This document shows, in pieces, positions 17,947 through 27,240 of a DNA stretch of 64,000 bases. This stretch comes from Rhizobium binae. Lineage in GTDB: Bacteria > Pseudomonadota > Alphaproteobacteria > Rhizobiales > Rhizobiaceae. Location of the stretch: NCBI RefSeq assembly GCF_017357225.1, contig NZ_CP071604.1, positions 437,001-501,000 of the forward strand, in the 5' to 3' direction. A program made the translations under genes and the position numbers. Each line of letters starts with the position of its first letter. The stretch's first letter is position 1. A model generated the notes under the pieces. That model did not search any database and was not told where the DNA came from. It saw nothing but the letters and a program-made list of their open reading frames with translations.

Positions 17947-18576
17947 ATGACAAAAGATTGTCGCATTTCAGCTCGCAAGACGGGCGTAGCATTCATTGCC
18001 GGCGCATTTGCCCTCATCCTGACAGCCTCGGGGGCTGGCGCGCAGTCGACCACGATGTCGGGCATGAAACTTTCCAACGATCAGCCGATTCAGATCGAGA
18101 GCGACAAGCTGGAGATTCACGATCAGGAACACACCGCCCTCTTCACCGGCAATGTCAAGGTCGTCCAGGGCACGACGACGATGCAGTCCGGCAAGATGAC
18201 CGTCTATTATAAGGACAAGGCGGCAAAGCCGGCCGCCGATGGGGCTCAGCCCGCCGCCCAGCCGGAAAAGTCCGCTTCGCTCGCATCCGGAAGTGCCGAT
18301 ATCGACAAGATCCTGGTGACGGACAAGGTCTACCTGGTCTCGGGCACGCAGACGGCGACTGCCGACGACGGCAATTTCGACATGGCCTCGCAGACATTCA
18401 TCCTGACCGCGGATCAGGGAAACAAGGTCATTCTGTCGGACGGTCCGAACGTCTTCACCGGCTGCAAGCTGACCGTTCACATGCAAACCGGCCAGGCGGA
18501 GCTTGAAAGCTGCGGCGGTCGTGTCCAGATTCAGCTCGATCCGAAATCGCAGCCGAACGCGCAGAAGCAGAACTGA
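17947..18576 (+). CDS. lptA: LPS transport periplasmic protein LptA (OstA-like)
   Basis: LptA polymerises in the periplasm to form the bridge that carries LPS to LptD at the outer membrane. The 209-residue product has an N-terminal signal peptide (hydrophobic segment to about residue 30, AGA cleavage area), then the OstA domain: DQPIQIESDKLEIHDQE, ALFTGNVKVVQGTTTMQSGKM and a repeat near the C-terminus. It starts 15 bp after lptC, indicating co-transcription. An alanine-rich insertion near residue 95 is usual in rhizobial homologues. Confidence 0.92.
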   Translation: MTKDCRISARKTGVAFIAGAFALILTASGAGAQSTTMSGMKLSNDQPIQIESDKLEIHDQEHTALFTGNVKVVQGTTTMQSGKMTVYYKDKAAKPAADGAQPAAQPEKSASLASGSADIDKILVTDKVYLVSGTQTATADDGNFDMASQTFILTADQGNKVILSDGPNVFTGCKLTVHMQTGQAELESCGGRVQIQLDPKSQPNAQKQN

Positions 18577-18589
18577 ACCGGCCTCCCAC

Positions 18590-19390
18590 GTGAAATTATC
18601 ATCGCTATCCACTATGTTCGGCAGGCCTGAGCCGCAAGATGCGGGTGCCGCCGACAAGAGCCGCTATCAGGGAACGCTGATCGCCCGTGGTCTGACCAAG
18701 ACCTATGCGACGCGCCGTGTCGTCAACGGCGTCTCCCTGGTGGTGCGTCGCGGCGAAGCCGTCGGCCTGCTCGGCCCGAACGGTGCGGGCAAGACGACCT
18801 GCTTCTACATGATTACGGGCCTTGTGCCGGTGGATGAAGGTACGATCGAGATCGACGGCAACGACGTCACCGCCATGCCGATGTACCGCCGCTCCCGCCT
18901 CGGCGTCGGTTACCTGCCGCAGGAAGCTTCGATCTTTCGCGGCCTGACGGTTGAAGAAAATATCCGCGCCGTCCTGGAAGTGCATGTCAAGGACAAGGCC
19001 GAGCGCGAGCAGAAGCTGAACGAGCTGCTGGAGGAATTTCATATCCAGAAGCTGCGCAAGAGTGCCGCCGTCGCTCTTTCCGGCGGCGAGCGCCGCCGTC
19101 TCGAAATCGCCCGTGCGCTGGCGACCGACCCGACCTTCATGCTGCTCGACGAGCCCTTTGCCGGTGTCGACCCGATCTCGGTCGCCGACATCCAGAACCT
19201 CGTCCACCATCTGACGGCGCGCGGCATCGGTGTTCTCATCACCGACCACAATGTGCGCGAGACGCTTGGCCTCATCGATCGCGCCTATATTATTCATGCC
19301 GGCGAAGTGCTGACCCATGGCCGAGCCAATGACATCGTCAATAATCCGGAAGTGCGCCGGCTCTATCTCGGCGACAAATTCAGCCTCTGA
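18590..19390 (+). CDS. lptB: LPS export ABC transporter ATP-binding protein LptB
   Basis: LptB powers LPS extraction from the inner membrane with LptF/LptG. The protein has Walker A GPNGAGKTT, Q-loop YLPQEASIFRGLTVEENI, signature ALSGGERRRLEIARAL, Walker B FMLLDEPFAGVDP and the switch His in ITDHNVRE, plus the family C-terminus IVNNPEVRRLYLGDKF. Two starts are possible: GTG at 18590 (266 residues) or ATG at 18614 (258 residues); neither has a strong ribosome site. It lies 13 bp after lptA and directly before rpoN, the conserved proteobacterial order. Confidence 0.95.
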   Translation: MKLSSLSTMFGRPEPQDAGAADKSRYQGTLIARGLTKTYATRRVVNGVSLVVRRGEAVGLLGPNGAGKTTCFYMITGLVPVDEGTIEIDGNDVTAMPMYRRSRLGVGYLPQEASIFRGLTVEENIRAVLEVHVKDKAEREQKLNELLEEFHIQKLRKSAAVALSGGERRRLEIARALATDPTFMLLDEPFAGVDPISVADIQNLVHHLTARGIGVLITDHNVRETLGLIDRAYIIHAGEVLTHGRANDIVNNPEVRRLYLGDKFSL

Positions 19391-19408
19391 CGCTGGATCA
19401 GGCTGATT

Positions 19409-19427
19409 TCAGGCCAAATCGGCCTGA
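19409..19427 (+). terminator. Hairpin between lptB and rpoN
   Basis: TCAGGCC-aaatc-GGCCTGA forms a perfect 7-bp stem 18 bp after lptB. No T run follows, so it may be a partial terminator or mRNA 3'-end stabiliser. Confidence 0.4.
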
Positions 19428-19595
19428 CATTGGAATCCGTCATGCTCTCGCCGGCACGGAAATTCACCTTGCCGCGTAGTTCCGCTTGACCAAATGAGAT
19501 AAAAAAGCAATTTTTGGGCCAACTTGGTTTCCGTGGCCTGGAGCGTTAACTGGACGCGGTTTCCCGGAGGAATTGAGGGGAGTTTCGCGTCCGTC

Positions 19596-21155
19596 ATGGC
19601 ACTGTCCGCCAATCTTTTCCTGCGCCAGAGCCAGTCCCTGGTGATGACGCCGCAACTGATGCAATCCATCCAGTTGCTGCAGATGACGCATTTCGAGCTC
19701 AATCAGTTCATCGCCCAGGAGGTGGAAAAGAACCCGCTGCTCGAATTCCCGTCGAACGACGGCGAGGCGGGCGACGAACGTGGTGCCGGCGAGGACGAGC
19801 AGTTCGGCCAGCCGCCGGAGGATGCCGGCTCTGACGACGGCGCCGACAATCGTGCCGAGGCGCTCTCCAGCGACTGGTACGACAATGGCGGCAGCGAAAG
19901 CACCGGACGGCTGAACGACGAGCTCGACGCCAATTATACCAATGTCTTTCCCGATGACGGTGGCCCGCAGCGCCTCGATGCGCCGGAGCTTGTCGGCCAG
20001 TGGAAGTCGATGCCGGGCAGCGCCGAGGGCGCCGATTACGATCTCGACGATTTCGTCGCCGGCCAGTTGTCGCTGCGCGACCATCTCGCTCAGCAGATCC
20101 CCTTCGTCCTGCCCGACATGACCGACCGGCTCATCGCCCAGAATTTCGTCGATCAACTCGATGACGCCGGCTATCTCCAGACCGATCTCGTCGAGACCGG
20201 CGAGCGGCTTGGGACCAGCCTCGAACAGGTCGAACACGTGCTCGCCGCCCTCCAGACGCTCGATCCGCCGGGTGTTTTCGCCCGCAGCCTCGCTGAATGC
20301 CTGGCGATCCAGCTCAGGCAGAAGGACCGCTACGACCCTGCCATGCAGGCGCTGGTCGACAATCTCGAACTGCTGGCGCGGCGGGATTTTGCCACGCTGA
20401 AGCGGCTCTGCGGCGTTGACGAGGAAGACCTTCTCGACATGCTCGGTGAGATCCGCCAGCTCAATCCGAAGCCCGGCAGCGGATTTGAGGCGGGTGTTTC
20501 CGAAGCGATCATGCCGGATGTCGTCGTCAGGCCCTCGGCAGACGGCGGCTGGCTGGTCGAACTCAATCCGGATACGCTGCCGCGCGTGCTGGTCAACCAG
20601 TCCTATTTTTCGCGCGTGAGCAGGAACGGTGAGGATCATGCCTTCCTTTCCGAGTGCCTGCAGAGCGCCAACTGGCTGACGCGCAGCCTCGATCAGCGGG
20701 CAAAGACCATCATGAAGGTGGCAAGCGAGATCGTCCGCCAGCAGGATGCCTTCCTGCTCAACGGCGTCGATCACCTGCGGCCGCTGAACCTGAAGACCGT
20801 GGCCGAGGCGATCAAGATGCACGAATCCACCGTCAGCCGCGTCACCTCGAACAAATACATGCTGACGCCGCGCGGCCTCTTCGAGCTCAAATATTTCTTC
20901 ACCGTTTCGATCAGCGCCGTCGAAGGCGGCGACAGCCATTCGGCCGAGGCCGTACGCCACAAGATCCGCGCCCTGATCCTCCAGGAGAGCCCGGAAGCGG
21001 TGCTCTCTGATGACGACATCGTTGATATGCTGAAGAAGGGCGGCATCGATCTCGCCCGCCGCACGGTGGCGAAATACCGGGAAGCGATGAACATCGCCTC
21101 CTCGGTCCAGCGACGCCGCGAGAAGCGGGCGCTCGCCAAGGTCGCGGGCTTCTGA
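19596..21155 (+). CDS. rpoN: RNA polymerase sigma-54 factor
   Basis: RpoN directs transcription from -24/-12 promoters of nitrogen assimilation, C4-dicarboxylate transport and nitrogen fixation genes, with AAA+ activators. The 519-residue protein shows the glutamine-rich activator-interacting N-terminus (LRQSQSLVMTPQLMQSIQLLQM), an acidic linker (about residues 50-110), the core-binding domain, the HTH (LKTVAEAIKMHESTVSRV) and the C-terminal RpoN box (ARRTVAKYREAMNI). I chose the ATG at 19596 because the family begins MALSxxL there; longer frames upstream are unsupported. It precedes hpf and ptsN, but a DMT transporter gene intervenes. Confidence 0.97.
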   Translation: MALSANLFLRQSQSLVMTPQLMQSIQLLQMTHFELNQFIAQEVEKNPLLEFPSNDGEAGDERGAGEDEQFGQPPEDAGSDDGADNRAEALSSDWYDNGGSESTGRLNDELDANYTNVFPDDGGPQRLDAPELVGQWKSMPGSAEGADYDLDDFVAGQLSLRDHLAQQIPFVLPDMTDRLIAQNFVDQLDDAGYLQTDLVETGERLGTSLEQVEHVLAALQTLDPPGVFARSLAECLAIQLRQKDRYDPAMQALVDNLELLARRDFATLKRLCGVDEEDLLDMLGEIRQLNPKPGSGFEAGVSEAIMPDVVVRPSADGGWLVELNPDTLPRVLVNQSYFSRVSRNGEDHAFLSECLQSANWLTRSLDQRAKTIMKVASEIVRQQDAFLLNGVDHLRPLNLKTVAEAIKMHESTVSRVTSNKYMLTPRGLFELKYFFTVSISAVEGGDSHSAEAVRHKIRALILQESPEAVLSDDDIVDMLKKGGIDLARRTVAKYREAMNIASSVQRRREKRALAKVAGF

Positions 21156-21236
21156 CGCTTCGGTCTTGATCGAAACATCCGCTGCGCAAATTCCGCTAAC
21201 TCTCCGGTGTCTGAAACGAAGATCGAAGTGCCGACC

Positions 21237-22151
21237 ATGACACCGCAACGTCCGAGCCTTGCCAGAGAACTTGCCCTGCTTCTGGTGCTGGCGACCCTCT
21301 GGGGCTCTTCCTACACCTTCATCAAGATCGGCGTCGAAACCATCCCGCCGGTAACCTTGATCGCGGTGCGTACGCTGATCGCCGGCACCATTCTGCTCGC
21401 CGTGCTTCGCCATCGGCGCGTCCGTCTGCCGCGCGACCCGGCCATATGGCGCCGCTTCGTCGTTCAGGCCTGCCTCAACAGCGTCATTCCCTTCACGCTG
21501 ATCGCCTGGGCCGAACAGTCCGTCGATGCCGGGCTGGCGGTGATCCTGAATTCGGCGACGCCGATCTTCACCTTCCTGTTGACCGCGCTGCTGATCCGCC
21601 ATGAGCAGGTGACCTTACGCAAGCTCTTCGGCGTTGTGGCCGGGCTTGCCGGCATCTGCTTCGTCATCGGCGTCGAAGCGCTCGGTGGTCTAGGCGAAAG
21701 CCTGATGGCACAACTCGCCATCATCCTGGCGACCATCTGTTATGCCGGTGCCGCCATTTTCAGCAAGAACTTCAAAGGGCTCGATCCCGCCGTGCCGGCC
21801 GCCGGCTCGCTGATCTCGGGCGCGGTGATCCTGATGCCCGTGAGCCTGCTCGTCGATCGGCCGTGGACGCTCGTTCCTTCGGCCGCATCGATGCTGGCGC
21901 TGCTTGCTCTTTCCGCCTTCTCGACGGCGCTTGCCTTTGCGATCTATTTCCGCCTCGTCCAGACGCTGGGTTCGGTCGGGACCACCTCGCAGGCCTATCT
22001 GCGCGTGCCGATCGGCGTCGCGACCGGTATCGTCTTCCTCGGCGAAAGATTGAGCCCGACGGCGTGGATCGGACTGATTTGCGTCATTCTCGGTGTTATC
22101 GCCATGACGATCCCGGCCCGAGCCATTGCAACGCCAGCGCGAAGCGCCTGA
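21237..22151 (+). CDS. EamA/DMT-family transporter
   Basis: A polytopic inner-membrane protein of about 304 residues with roughly ten hydrophobic helices arranged as two EamA repeats. The first repeat opens with ALLLVLATLWGSSYTFIKIG and the second is visible from about residue 155 (ILATICYAGAAIFSK). Family members export metabolites or amino acids; the substrate is not predictable. An in-frame GTG at 21207 gives a ten-residue longer form; neither start has a clear ribosome site. It sits between rpoN and hpf, where many genomes have no gene. Confidence 0.85.
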   Translation: MTPQRPSLARELALLLVLATLWGSSYTFIKIGVETIPPVTLIAVRTLIAGTILLAVLRHRRVRLPRDPAIWRRFVVQACLNSVIPFTLIAWAEQSVDAGLAVILNSATPIFTFLLTALLIRHEQVTLRKLFGVVAGLAGICFVIGVEALGGLGESLMAQLAIILATICYAGAAIFSKNFKGLDPAVPAAGSLISGAVILMPVSLLVDRPWTLVPSAASMLALLALSAFSTALAFAIYFRLVQTLGSVGTTSQAYLRVPIGVATGIVFLGERLSPTAWIGLICVILGVIAMTIPARAIATPARSA

Positions 22152-22244
22152 GGCTGTCGAAATGGAGATCGGCCGCAAGCCTTCTGTCCAAGGGGTCTTC
22201 CGCAGCCTATGAGAGCGCTTCCCGGTGGGGCGGTTTGTCGCCTA

Positions 22245-22273
22245 TTGACTTTTGGGTAAGCTCTGGCTAGAAG
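22245..22273 (+). promoter_or_regulatory. Candidate sigma-70 promoter for hpf
   Basis: TTGACT (22245-22250), then 16-17 bases, then CTAGAA/TAGAAG. The -35 is near consensus and the -10 is weak. It would give hpf a leader of about 165 nt. The 293-bp gap 22152-22444 contains nothing else I recognise. Confidence 0.45.
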
Positions 22274-22444
22274 CCCGCCGCAATCGGCGCCGTGAGCGCT
22301 TTTTGAAGTTATCCCCATCATCCCAAGGGCACCGAGGACCCGCAGGCCCACGCCGATCTTGCTTGAGATTGCGCGAAGTGCTTGGATGAACCTGAGGCTT
22401 GGCGTAAACTGATACCCGCAAACGACCATAAGAAGGGAAACTCC

Positions 22445-23020
22445 ATGAGTGTGCGTGTATCCGGGAAACATATGGAAATTGGTGAATCCTTCCGTCAAAA
22501 GATCGAGGACCAAATTGGTATGGCCATCACGAAATACTTCGACGGGGGGTATTCCGGCCAGGTGACCGTGGAAAAGGCGAATTCTCGTTTCTCGGCAGAC
22601 TGCAAGCTTCATCTCGACAGCGGGGTGGTGCTGCATGCCGCCGGCGAAGCAACCGATCCGCAGCTCGCCTTCGACGCCGCTTCCGAGCGCATCGAGAAGC
22701 GTCTGCGCCGCTACAAGCGCAAGCTGAAGGACCATCATGCCGGAAACCACCTGAATGGTTTTGCAGAAGTCTCCTACACGGTCATGGACTCCGTTCCTGA
22801 TCACGAGGATGAAATTCCCGACGATTTCGCCCCGGCTATCGTCGCTGAAAGCACGAAGCAGCTGAAGACCATGTCAGTCGCCACCGCCGTGATGGCACTT
22901 GACATGACCGACGAGCCGCTTCTCCTGTTCCGCAGCCCCGGCAAGGAACATCTGAACATTGTTTACCGTCGCCACGACGGGAATATTGGCTGGATCGATT
23001 CGGCCAGTATCAAAGGCTGA
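22445..23020 (+). CDS. hpf: Ribosome hibernation promoting factor, long form
   Basis: Long HPF binds the 30S decoding region and dimerises 70S ribosomes to 100S particles in stationary phase. The 191-residue protein has the N-terminal S30AE domain (MSVRVSGKHMEIGESFRQKI ... ERIEKRLRRYKRKLKDHH) and, after a linker, the C-terminal dimerisation domain (KTMSVATAVMALDMTDEPLLLFRS ... VYRRHDGNIGWID). AGAAGGGAAA precedes the ATG at 22445; the longer upstream frame is not supported. It lies between rpoN and ptsN, the classical rpoN-cluster position. Confidence 0.96.
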   Translation: MSVRVSGKHMEIGESFRQKIEDQIGMAITKYFDGGYSGQVTVEKANSRFSADCKLHLDSGVVLHAAGEATDPQLAFDAASERIEKRLRRYKRKLKDHHAGNHLNGFAEVSYTVMDSVPDHEDEIPDDFAPAIVAESTKQLKTMSVATAVMALDMTDEPLLLFRSPGKEHLNIVYRRHDGNIGWIDSASIKG

Positions 23021-23094
23021 GGTCAGGGCGGTGAGCGGCGGTATCGCCGCCGCTCCCCCGCAGCATCTGATCCCGGCGACAGAAGGAAAAAGAA

Positions 23095-23559
23095 ATGGCA
23101 TTGGCAGATTTGCTCCATCAGGATGCGATCATTCCCGCCCTCAGAGTAAATTCCAAGAAACAGTTGCTTCAGGAATTGGCGGCACGAGCCGCAAGGATCA
23201 CCGGGCTCTCCGAACGGGAGATATTCGACGTCATCCTGCAGCGCGAACGCCTGGGCTCGACCGGCGTCGGCAACGGTATCGCCATTCCCCACGGCAAGCT
23301 GGTGAACATTCATTCGATCGTCGGCATCTTTGCCCGGCTGGAGCAGCCGGTCGATTTTGAGGCGCTGGACGACCAGCCGGTCGATCTCGTCTTCCTGCTG
23401 CTGGCGCCGGAAGGGGCTGGCGCCGATCATCTTAAGGCGCTGTCGCGCATCGCCCGCGTCCTGCGTGATCACGATCTCGTGGCAAAGCTGCGCGCCACCG
23501 ATTCCGCTTCGGCGATCTATGCTTTCCTTAACGAAGAGCAGACCTCGAACGCGGCCTGA
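23095..23559 (+). CDS. ptsN: Nitrogen-regulatory PTS EIIA protein (EIIA-Ntr)
   Basis: PtsN receives phosphate from the PTS-Ntr chain (PtsP, NPr) and regulates potassium transport, nitrogen and carbon functions by protein contacts. The 154-residue EIIA type-2 domain has the phospho-His in GVGNGIAIPHGKL (about residue 66) and the region FEALDDQPVDLVFLLLAPE. AGAAGGAAAAAG precedes the ATG, and the gene follows hpf by 74 bp. A strong hairpin terminator follows, closing the rpoN-hpf-ptsN group. Confidence 0.96.
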   Translation: MALADLLHQDAIIPALRVNSKKQLLQELAARAARITGLSEREIFDVILQRERLGSTGVGNGIAIPHGKLVNIHSIVGIFARLEQPVDFEALDDQPVDLVFLLLAPEGAGADHLKALSRIARVLRDHDLVAKLRATDSASAIYAFLNEEQTSNAA

Positions 23560-23578
23560 ACCGCTTCTGTTCCTGACG

Positions 23579-23610
23579 AAAAAGGCGCCTGATTTCGCAG
23601 GCGCCTTTTT
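23579..23610. terminator. Bidirectional Rho-independent terminator between ptsN and a chemoreceptor gene
   Basis: AAAAAGGCGCCTG and CAGGCGCCTTTTT form a GC-rich stem with a 6-base loop, with A and T tracts on both sides. It can therefore terminate both convergent genes. Confidence 0.88.
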
Positions 23611-23631
23611 CATTGCAATGGAACGGAGCGA

Positions 23632-25962
23632 TCAGAACTCTTCCCAGCTCTCCTGCGCCACGGCGGCGGAACCGCGCGACGGCGCCGCCGCTCGGCGGGC
23701 TGCCGGGGCCGCGGCCCGAGGCGAAGCAGCCGGCGCCCGCATCTGCTGGGCGACGGCGGTGAGATGAGCGGCGTTGCCCGAACCGGAGACCCGGAAGCGT
23801 GTGGCGAGCGCCTTCAGCGTCTGCGCCTCGTCGTTGAGCGCCACGCTGGCGGCGGTCGCTTCCTCGACCATTGCCGCATTCTGCTGCGTCACCTGGTCCA
23901 TCTGGTTCATCGCCTGGTTGATTTCCTTGAGGCCGACGGCCTGCTCACTCGCCGAGGCCGAGATCTGCCGGATGAGGTCGTTGATGCCCATCACCTGATC
24001 GGCGATCTTGTGCAGCGCGCCGCCGGCACGCCCGACGAGATCGACGCCTTCCTTGACCTGGATGGCCGAGGTGTTGATCAGCGTCTTGATCTCCTTGGCG
24101 GCGTTGGCCGAGCGCTGGGCGAGTTCGCGCACTTCCTGGGCGACGACTGCAAAGCCCTTGCCGGCCTCACCGGCGCGGGCCGCTTCGACGCCGGCATTCA
24201 GCGCCAGAAGATTGGTCTGGAAGGCGATCTCGTCGATGACACCGATGATTCGCGATACCTCCGTCGAAGACTGTTCGATCCCCTGCATCGAGGCGATCGC
24301 CTTCTGCACCACCTCGCCGGACCTTTCGGCGTCCTGGCAGGCGAGACTGACGTTTTCGGCCGCCATTCGGGCATTATCGGCGCTGGAATCGACCTGGGCG
24401 GTGAGCTCGTTGAGGGCGGCCGCCGTCTCTTCCAGGCTTGCCGCCTGCTGTTCTGTGCGCTTGGCGAGGTCGGAAGCGCTGTTGCTGATCTCGCCGGTGC
24501 CCGAACCGATATTGGCCACACTGAGGGTCATCGTGTTGATGGTCTCTTCGAGGCTTGCAAGCGCCGCGTTGAAGTCCTGCTTCAACTTGCTGTATTCGCC
24601 GGGGAAGTCGTCGGTGATGCGGTGGCCGAGATTGCCGCGCGACAGCTCGGAAAGACCGGCGCCAACGATCGAGACGATATGGCGCTGCAGCGATACCGAT
24701 TCCTGGCGTTCCGATTCCGAGCGACCGCGCTCGGCCTCCGCCGCCTGCCGCTCTCTGGCAGCTTCGTCTTCGAACCGCCTGGCATCGGCGAGCGCAAAGC
24801 GGAAGCCTTCGAGCGCCTTGGCGACCGAACCGACCTCGTCGCTCCGATCTTGAGCTGCGACGGCCCCCTCGTAGTGGCCGTCGCTGAGTGCCTTGACGCT
24901 GGCGACCAGCCCGCTGAGCGGCCGCTGCACGAGCGAACGGACGGCGAAATAGAGCGCCAGCATGACCGCGCCGAGCACGATCAGCCCGTTGATGATCATC
25001 ATGTAGGTCTGGTCTTTGACCGGTGCATTGATGGCGGTGTGCGGGACATCGACGAGCACGACCCAGGTGGCGTTGACGCCGGGAACGGCGAAGGGATAGA
25101 CGACGCGGTCGAAGGGATCGAGGCCGTCATAGGCCAGGTTCCTGACGAGGCCGGGCTCTTTGTTCGACAGCGCCGACTTGACGACGTCGGCGCCCTCGCC
25201 GTCATATTGCTTGGTCATCAGGTCAGGGATCGGCGCGACGATCCAGTTGCCGGCCTGCGACAGCAGTGTCACGCGGCCGGAGCCGAAAGGATGCAGCGCC
25301 TGCAGCTTGTCGGTGAGCGACTTCAGCGAAATGTCGACGCCGGCGAGACCGATCATCTTGCCGCCCGCCGTGACGGGATAGGCGATCGAGGTCAGCAGCG
25401 TCGGGACATCGGTTCCCTCGGCGAGGTAAGGCGTGGTGATCGCGCCCTTGCCGCTGTCGGCGGCGAGCTTCCACCATTCGGCGGTATAATCATTGTCGAA
25501 GGTCGAGTACTGGACGCCGCCATCCTTGGTTTTCGACCAGTAGGGGGTGAAGGCGCCGTTCTTGTTCGTGCCTTCGTCATTGTTGTTGGCGATCTCGGTC
25601 GTCTTGCCGTCGAGCGCCCCGAGCTGCTCGCAGAACCAGCTGCCGAAAGCGAAGGCGTTCTGCTCGAGATTGGCTTTCAGCACGTTGATCATGCCCTTGC
25701 GGTCGAGCGACTTGCCCTCATGGCCGCGGCCGATGACCCCCGACATGGTGCGCGCCGCACTGGCGAGTTCGCCGACATTGGCGGCGATTTCGTTGGCAAT
25801 CGATTTTGCCTCGAGGTTGGCCTGATCCATCGTCAGCGTCTGGACGCGATCGCGTGTCTGGTCGATGAGGAAAAAGTTCGAGACGACAAGAACAAGTGCG
25901 ATGGCGATGCCGGTGATGACGAGAAGTTTCGCGGCAAGCGATTTCATGCGAAAAATAAACAT
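23632..25962 (-). CDS. Methyl-accepting chemotaxis protein with dCache-type periplasmic sensor
   Basis: A 776-residue transmembrane chemoreceptor. TM1 is at about residues 9-31, then a large periplasmic double-Cache region (aromatic and Asp-rich stretch GVQYSTFDNDYTAEWW; AGGKMIGLAGVDISLKSL), TM2 at about 315-335, HAMP-like segments, and the signalling domain with the hairpin tip EIAFQTNLLALNAGVEAARAGE. It ends in ESWEEF, a C-terminal tether for CheR/CheB seen in many rhizobial receptors. I start at the ATG at 25962, preceded by GAGGA; an ATG five codons later is an alternative. The ligand is unknown. The 293 bp upstream to the ribokinase stop hold no recognisable gene. Confidence 0.92.
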   Translation of the reverse strand: MFIFRMKSLAAKLLVITGIAIALVLVVSNFFLIDQTRDRVQTLTMDQANLEAKSIANEIAANVGELASAARTMSGVIGRGHEGKSLDRKGMINVLKANLEQNAFAFGSWFCEQLGALDGKTTEIANNNDEGTNKNGAFTPYWSKTKDGGVQYSTFDNDYTAEWWKLAADSGKGAITTPYLAEGTDVPTLLTSIAYPVTAGGKMIGLAGVDISLKSLTDKLQALHPFGSGRVTLLSQAGNWIVAPIPDLMTKQYDGEGADVVKSALSNKEPGLVRNLAYDGLDPFDRVVYPFAVPGVNATWVVLVDVPHTAINAPVKDQTYMMIINGLIVLGAVMLALYFAVRSLVQRPLSGLVASVKALSDGHYEGAVAAQDRSDEVGSVAKALEGFRFALADARRFEDEAARERQAAEAERGRSESERQESVSLQRHIVSIVGAGLSELSRGNLGHRITDDFPGEYSKLKQDFNAALASLEETINTMTLSVANIGSGTGEISNSASDLAKRTEQQAASLEETAAALNELTAQVDSSADNARMAAENVSLACQDAERSGEVVQKAIASMQGIEQSSTEVSRIIGVIDEIAFQTNLLALNAGVEAARAGEAGKGFAVVAQEVRELAQRSANAAKEIKTLINTSAIQVKEGVDLVGRAGGALHKIADQVMGINDLIRQISASASEQAVGLKEINQAMNQMDQVTQQNAAMVEEATAASVALNDEAQTLKALATRFRVSGSGNAAHLTAVAQQMRAPAASPRAAAPAARRAAAPSRGSAAVAQESWEEF

Positions 25963-26255
25963 GGGGTCCTCGGGCAAGGATACGCCGAATGGGCATTCTC
26001 CGGCGCAGGAGCGAAGGCATCGCCCCGTCATGGAGCAGCCGCCTGCAGCGGCGCCCGTCTTTCAAGACGCGATGGGACGCTGCAGCACTTTGAACTGGCG
26101 GCCGGCTGCAAACACGAAGGACGCCGGCGACCACGAGGAAGATCGCCGGAAATACCTTAAATTTGAATGAAACTCGAATGGCCGAGGCAAGGAAAACCGC
26201 CGAAATTTCCCTCAAAAATGATTGGTTTCTCGGCGGCTTCGCAAAGAAACTGAAA

Positions 26256-27155
26256 CTATATTCTGTCCGCGACGTCCTGGCTTGCCGGGATCGAAGGCTG
26301 CGCTCCCGCCTTGAGGCACGCGAGCGAGCCGGCGACGGCCGCGCGGCGCAGCGCCGAGGAAAAATCAAGGCCTTCGTCGAGGCTGGCGGCGAAGTAGCCG
26401 CAGAAGGTATCTCCCGCACCGACGGTATCGACAGGTTCGATTTTCAGGCCCTGCGCCCTGGAAATCGCCCCGTCGCGAATGGCGATGACCCCGTCGCCGC
26501 CGAGTGTGACGATGAGCGTCTGACCCGTTTCGGCATGCAGGCGGTGAAGTGCCGTCTCGCGCGCTTCGACGTCCATGCCGTCCTGTCCGGCGAGCCGCTC
26601 GAATTCGGTCTCATTGGCAATGACGATATCGGCCAGGCGCCCGAGACGCGGCGCGTCTGGAGTCAGCGGCGCCAGGTTGAGGATGCTGGTGACGCCCTTG
26701 GCGCGGGCGGCCGACAGCGCGCGTTCGACGGCGTCGACCGGCACTTCGAGCTGCAGCATCAGAATGTCGCCTTCGCTCATCTTGCCGACTGCCGCCTCGG
26801 CATCGGCTGCCGTTACCAGGCCGTTGGCCCCGGGGACCACGGCGATCATGTTCTCGCCATCGCCGCCGACGAGGATCAGCGCCGTGCCGGTGGGACCGTC
26901 GACATGTTTGACGAGGGAGAGGTCGGTTCCGGCATCATCGAGCAGGGCGAGCGCATCGGCGGCAAAACCATCCTTGCCGACGGCGCCGGCCATATGCACA
27001 TAGCGGCCGGCGCGGCGGGCTGCCAGCGCCTGATTGGCGCCCTTGCCGCCGGCGGCCGTGGCAAAGCTATTGCCGGCCACCGTCTCGCCGGGCTTCGGCA
27101 GGCGGTCCGTCGTGGCGATGAGATCCATGTTGATGGACCCGAAAACTGTGATCAT
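26256..27155 (-). CDS. rbsK: Ribokinase (PfkB family)
   Basis: RbsK phosphorylates D-ribose to ribose-5-phosphate for the pentose phosphate pathway. The 299-residue protein opens with ITVFGSINMDLIA, has the PfkB signature 1 region (AAGGKGANQALAARRAG) and signature 2 with the catalytic Asp (DTVGAGDTFCGYFAA). An AGGACATCCTC site precedes the ATG at 27155; the frame continues upstream but without similarity. No ribose ABC transporter genes adjoin it here, so a related sugar or nucleoside-derived substrate is possible. Confidence 0.9.
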   Translation of the reverse strand: MITVFGSINMDLIATTDRLPKPGETVAGNSFATAAGGKGANQALAARRAGRYVHMAGAVGKDGFAADALALLDDAGTDLSLVKHVDGPTGTALILVGGDGENMIAVVPGANGLVTAADAEAAVGKMSEGDILMLQLEVPVDAVERALSAARAKGVTSILNLAPLTPDAPRLGRLADIVIANETEFERLAGQDGMDVEARETALHRLHAETGQTLIVTLGGDGVIAIRDGAISRAQGLKIEPVDTVGAGDTFCGYFAASLDEGLDFSSALRRAAVAGSLACLKAGAQPSIPASQDVADRI

Positions 27156-27240
27156 GAGGATGTCCCGTCCTTTGGAACATGCCGGCGACGTCATGCTCCA
27201 ACTCCTATCTGAAATGCGGGGCAGACACTGCCCGAAGCGG

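Noticed and set aside
19464..21602. Minus-strand open frame of 712 codons across rpoN
   Set aside because: Antisense to the unmistakable rpoN; no recognisable motif or ribosome site.
23764..26160. Plus-strand open frame of 798 codons
   Set aside because: Antisense to the dCache chemoreceptor, whose TM and signalling motifs are clear.
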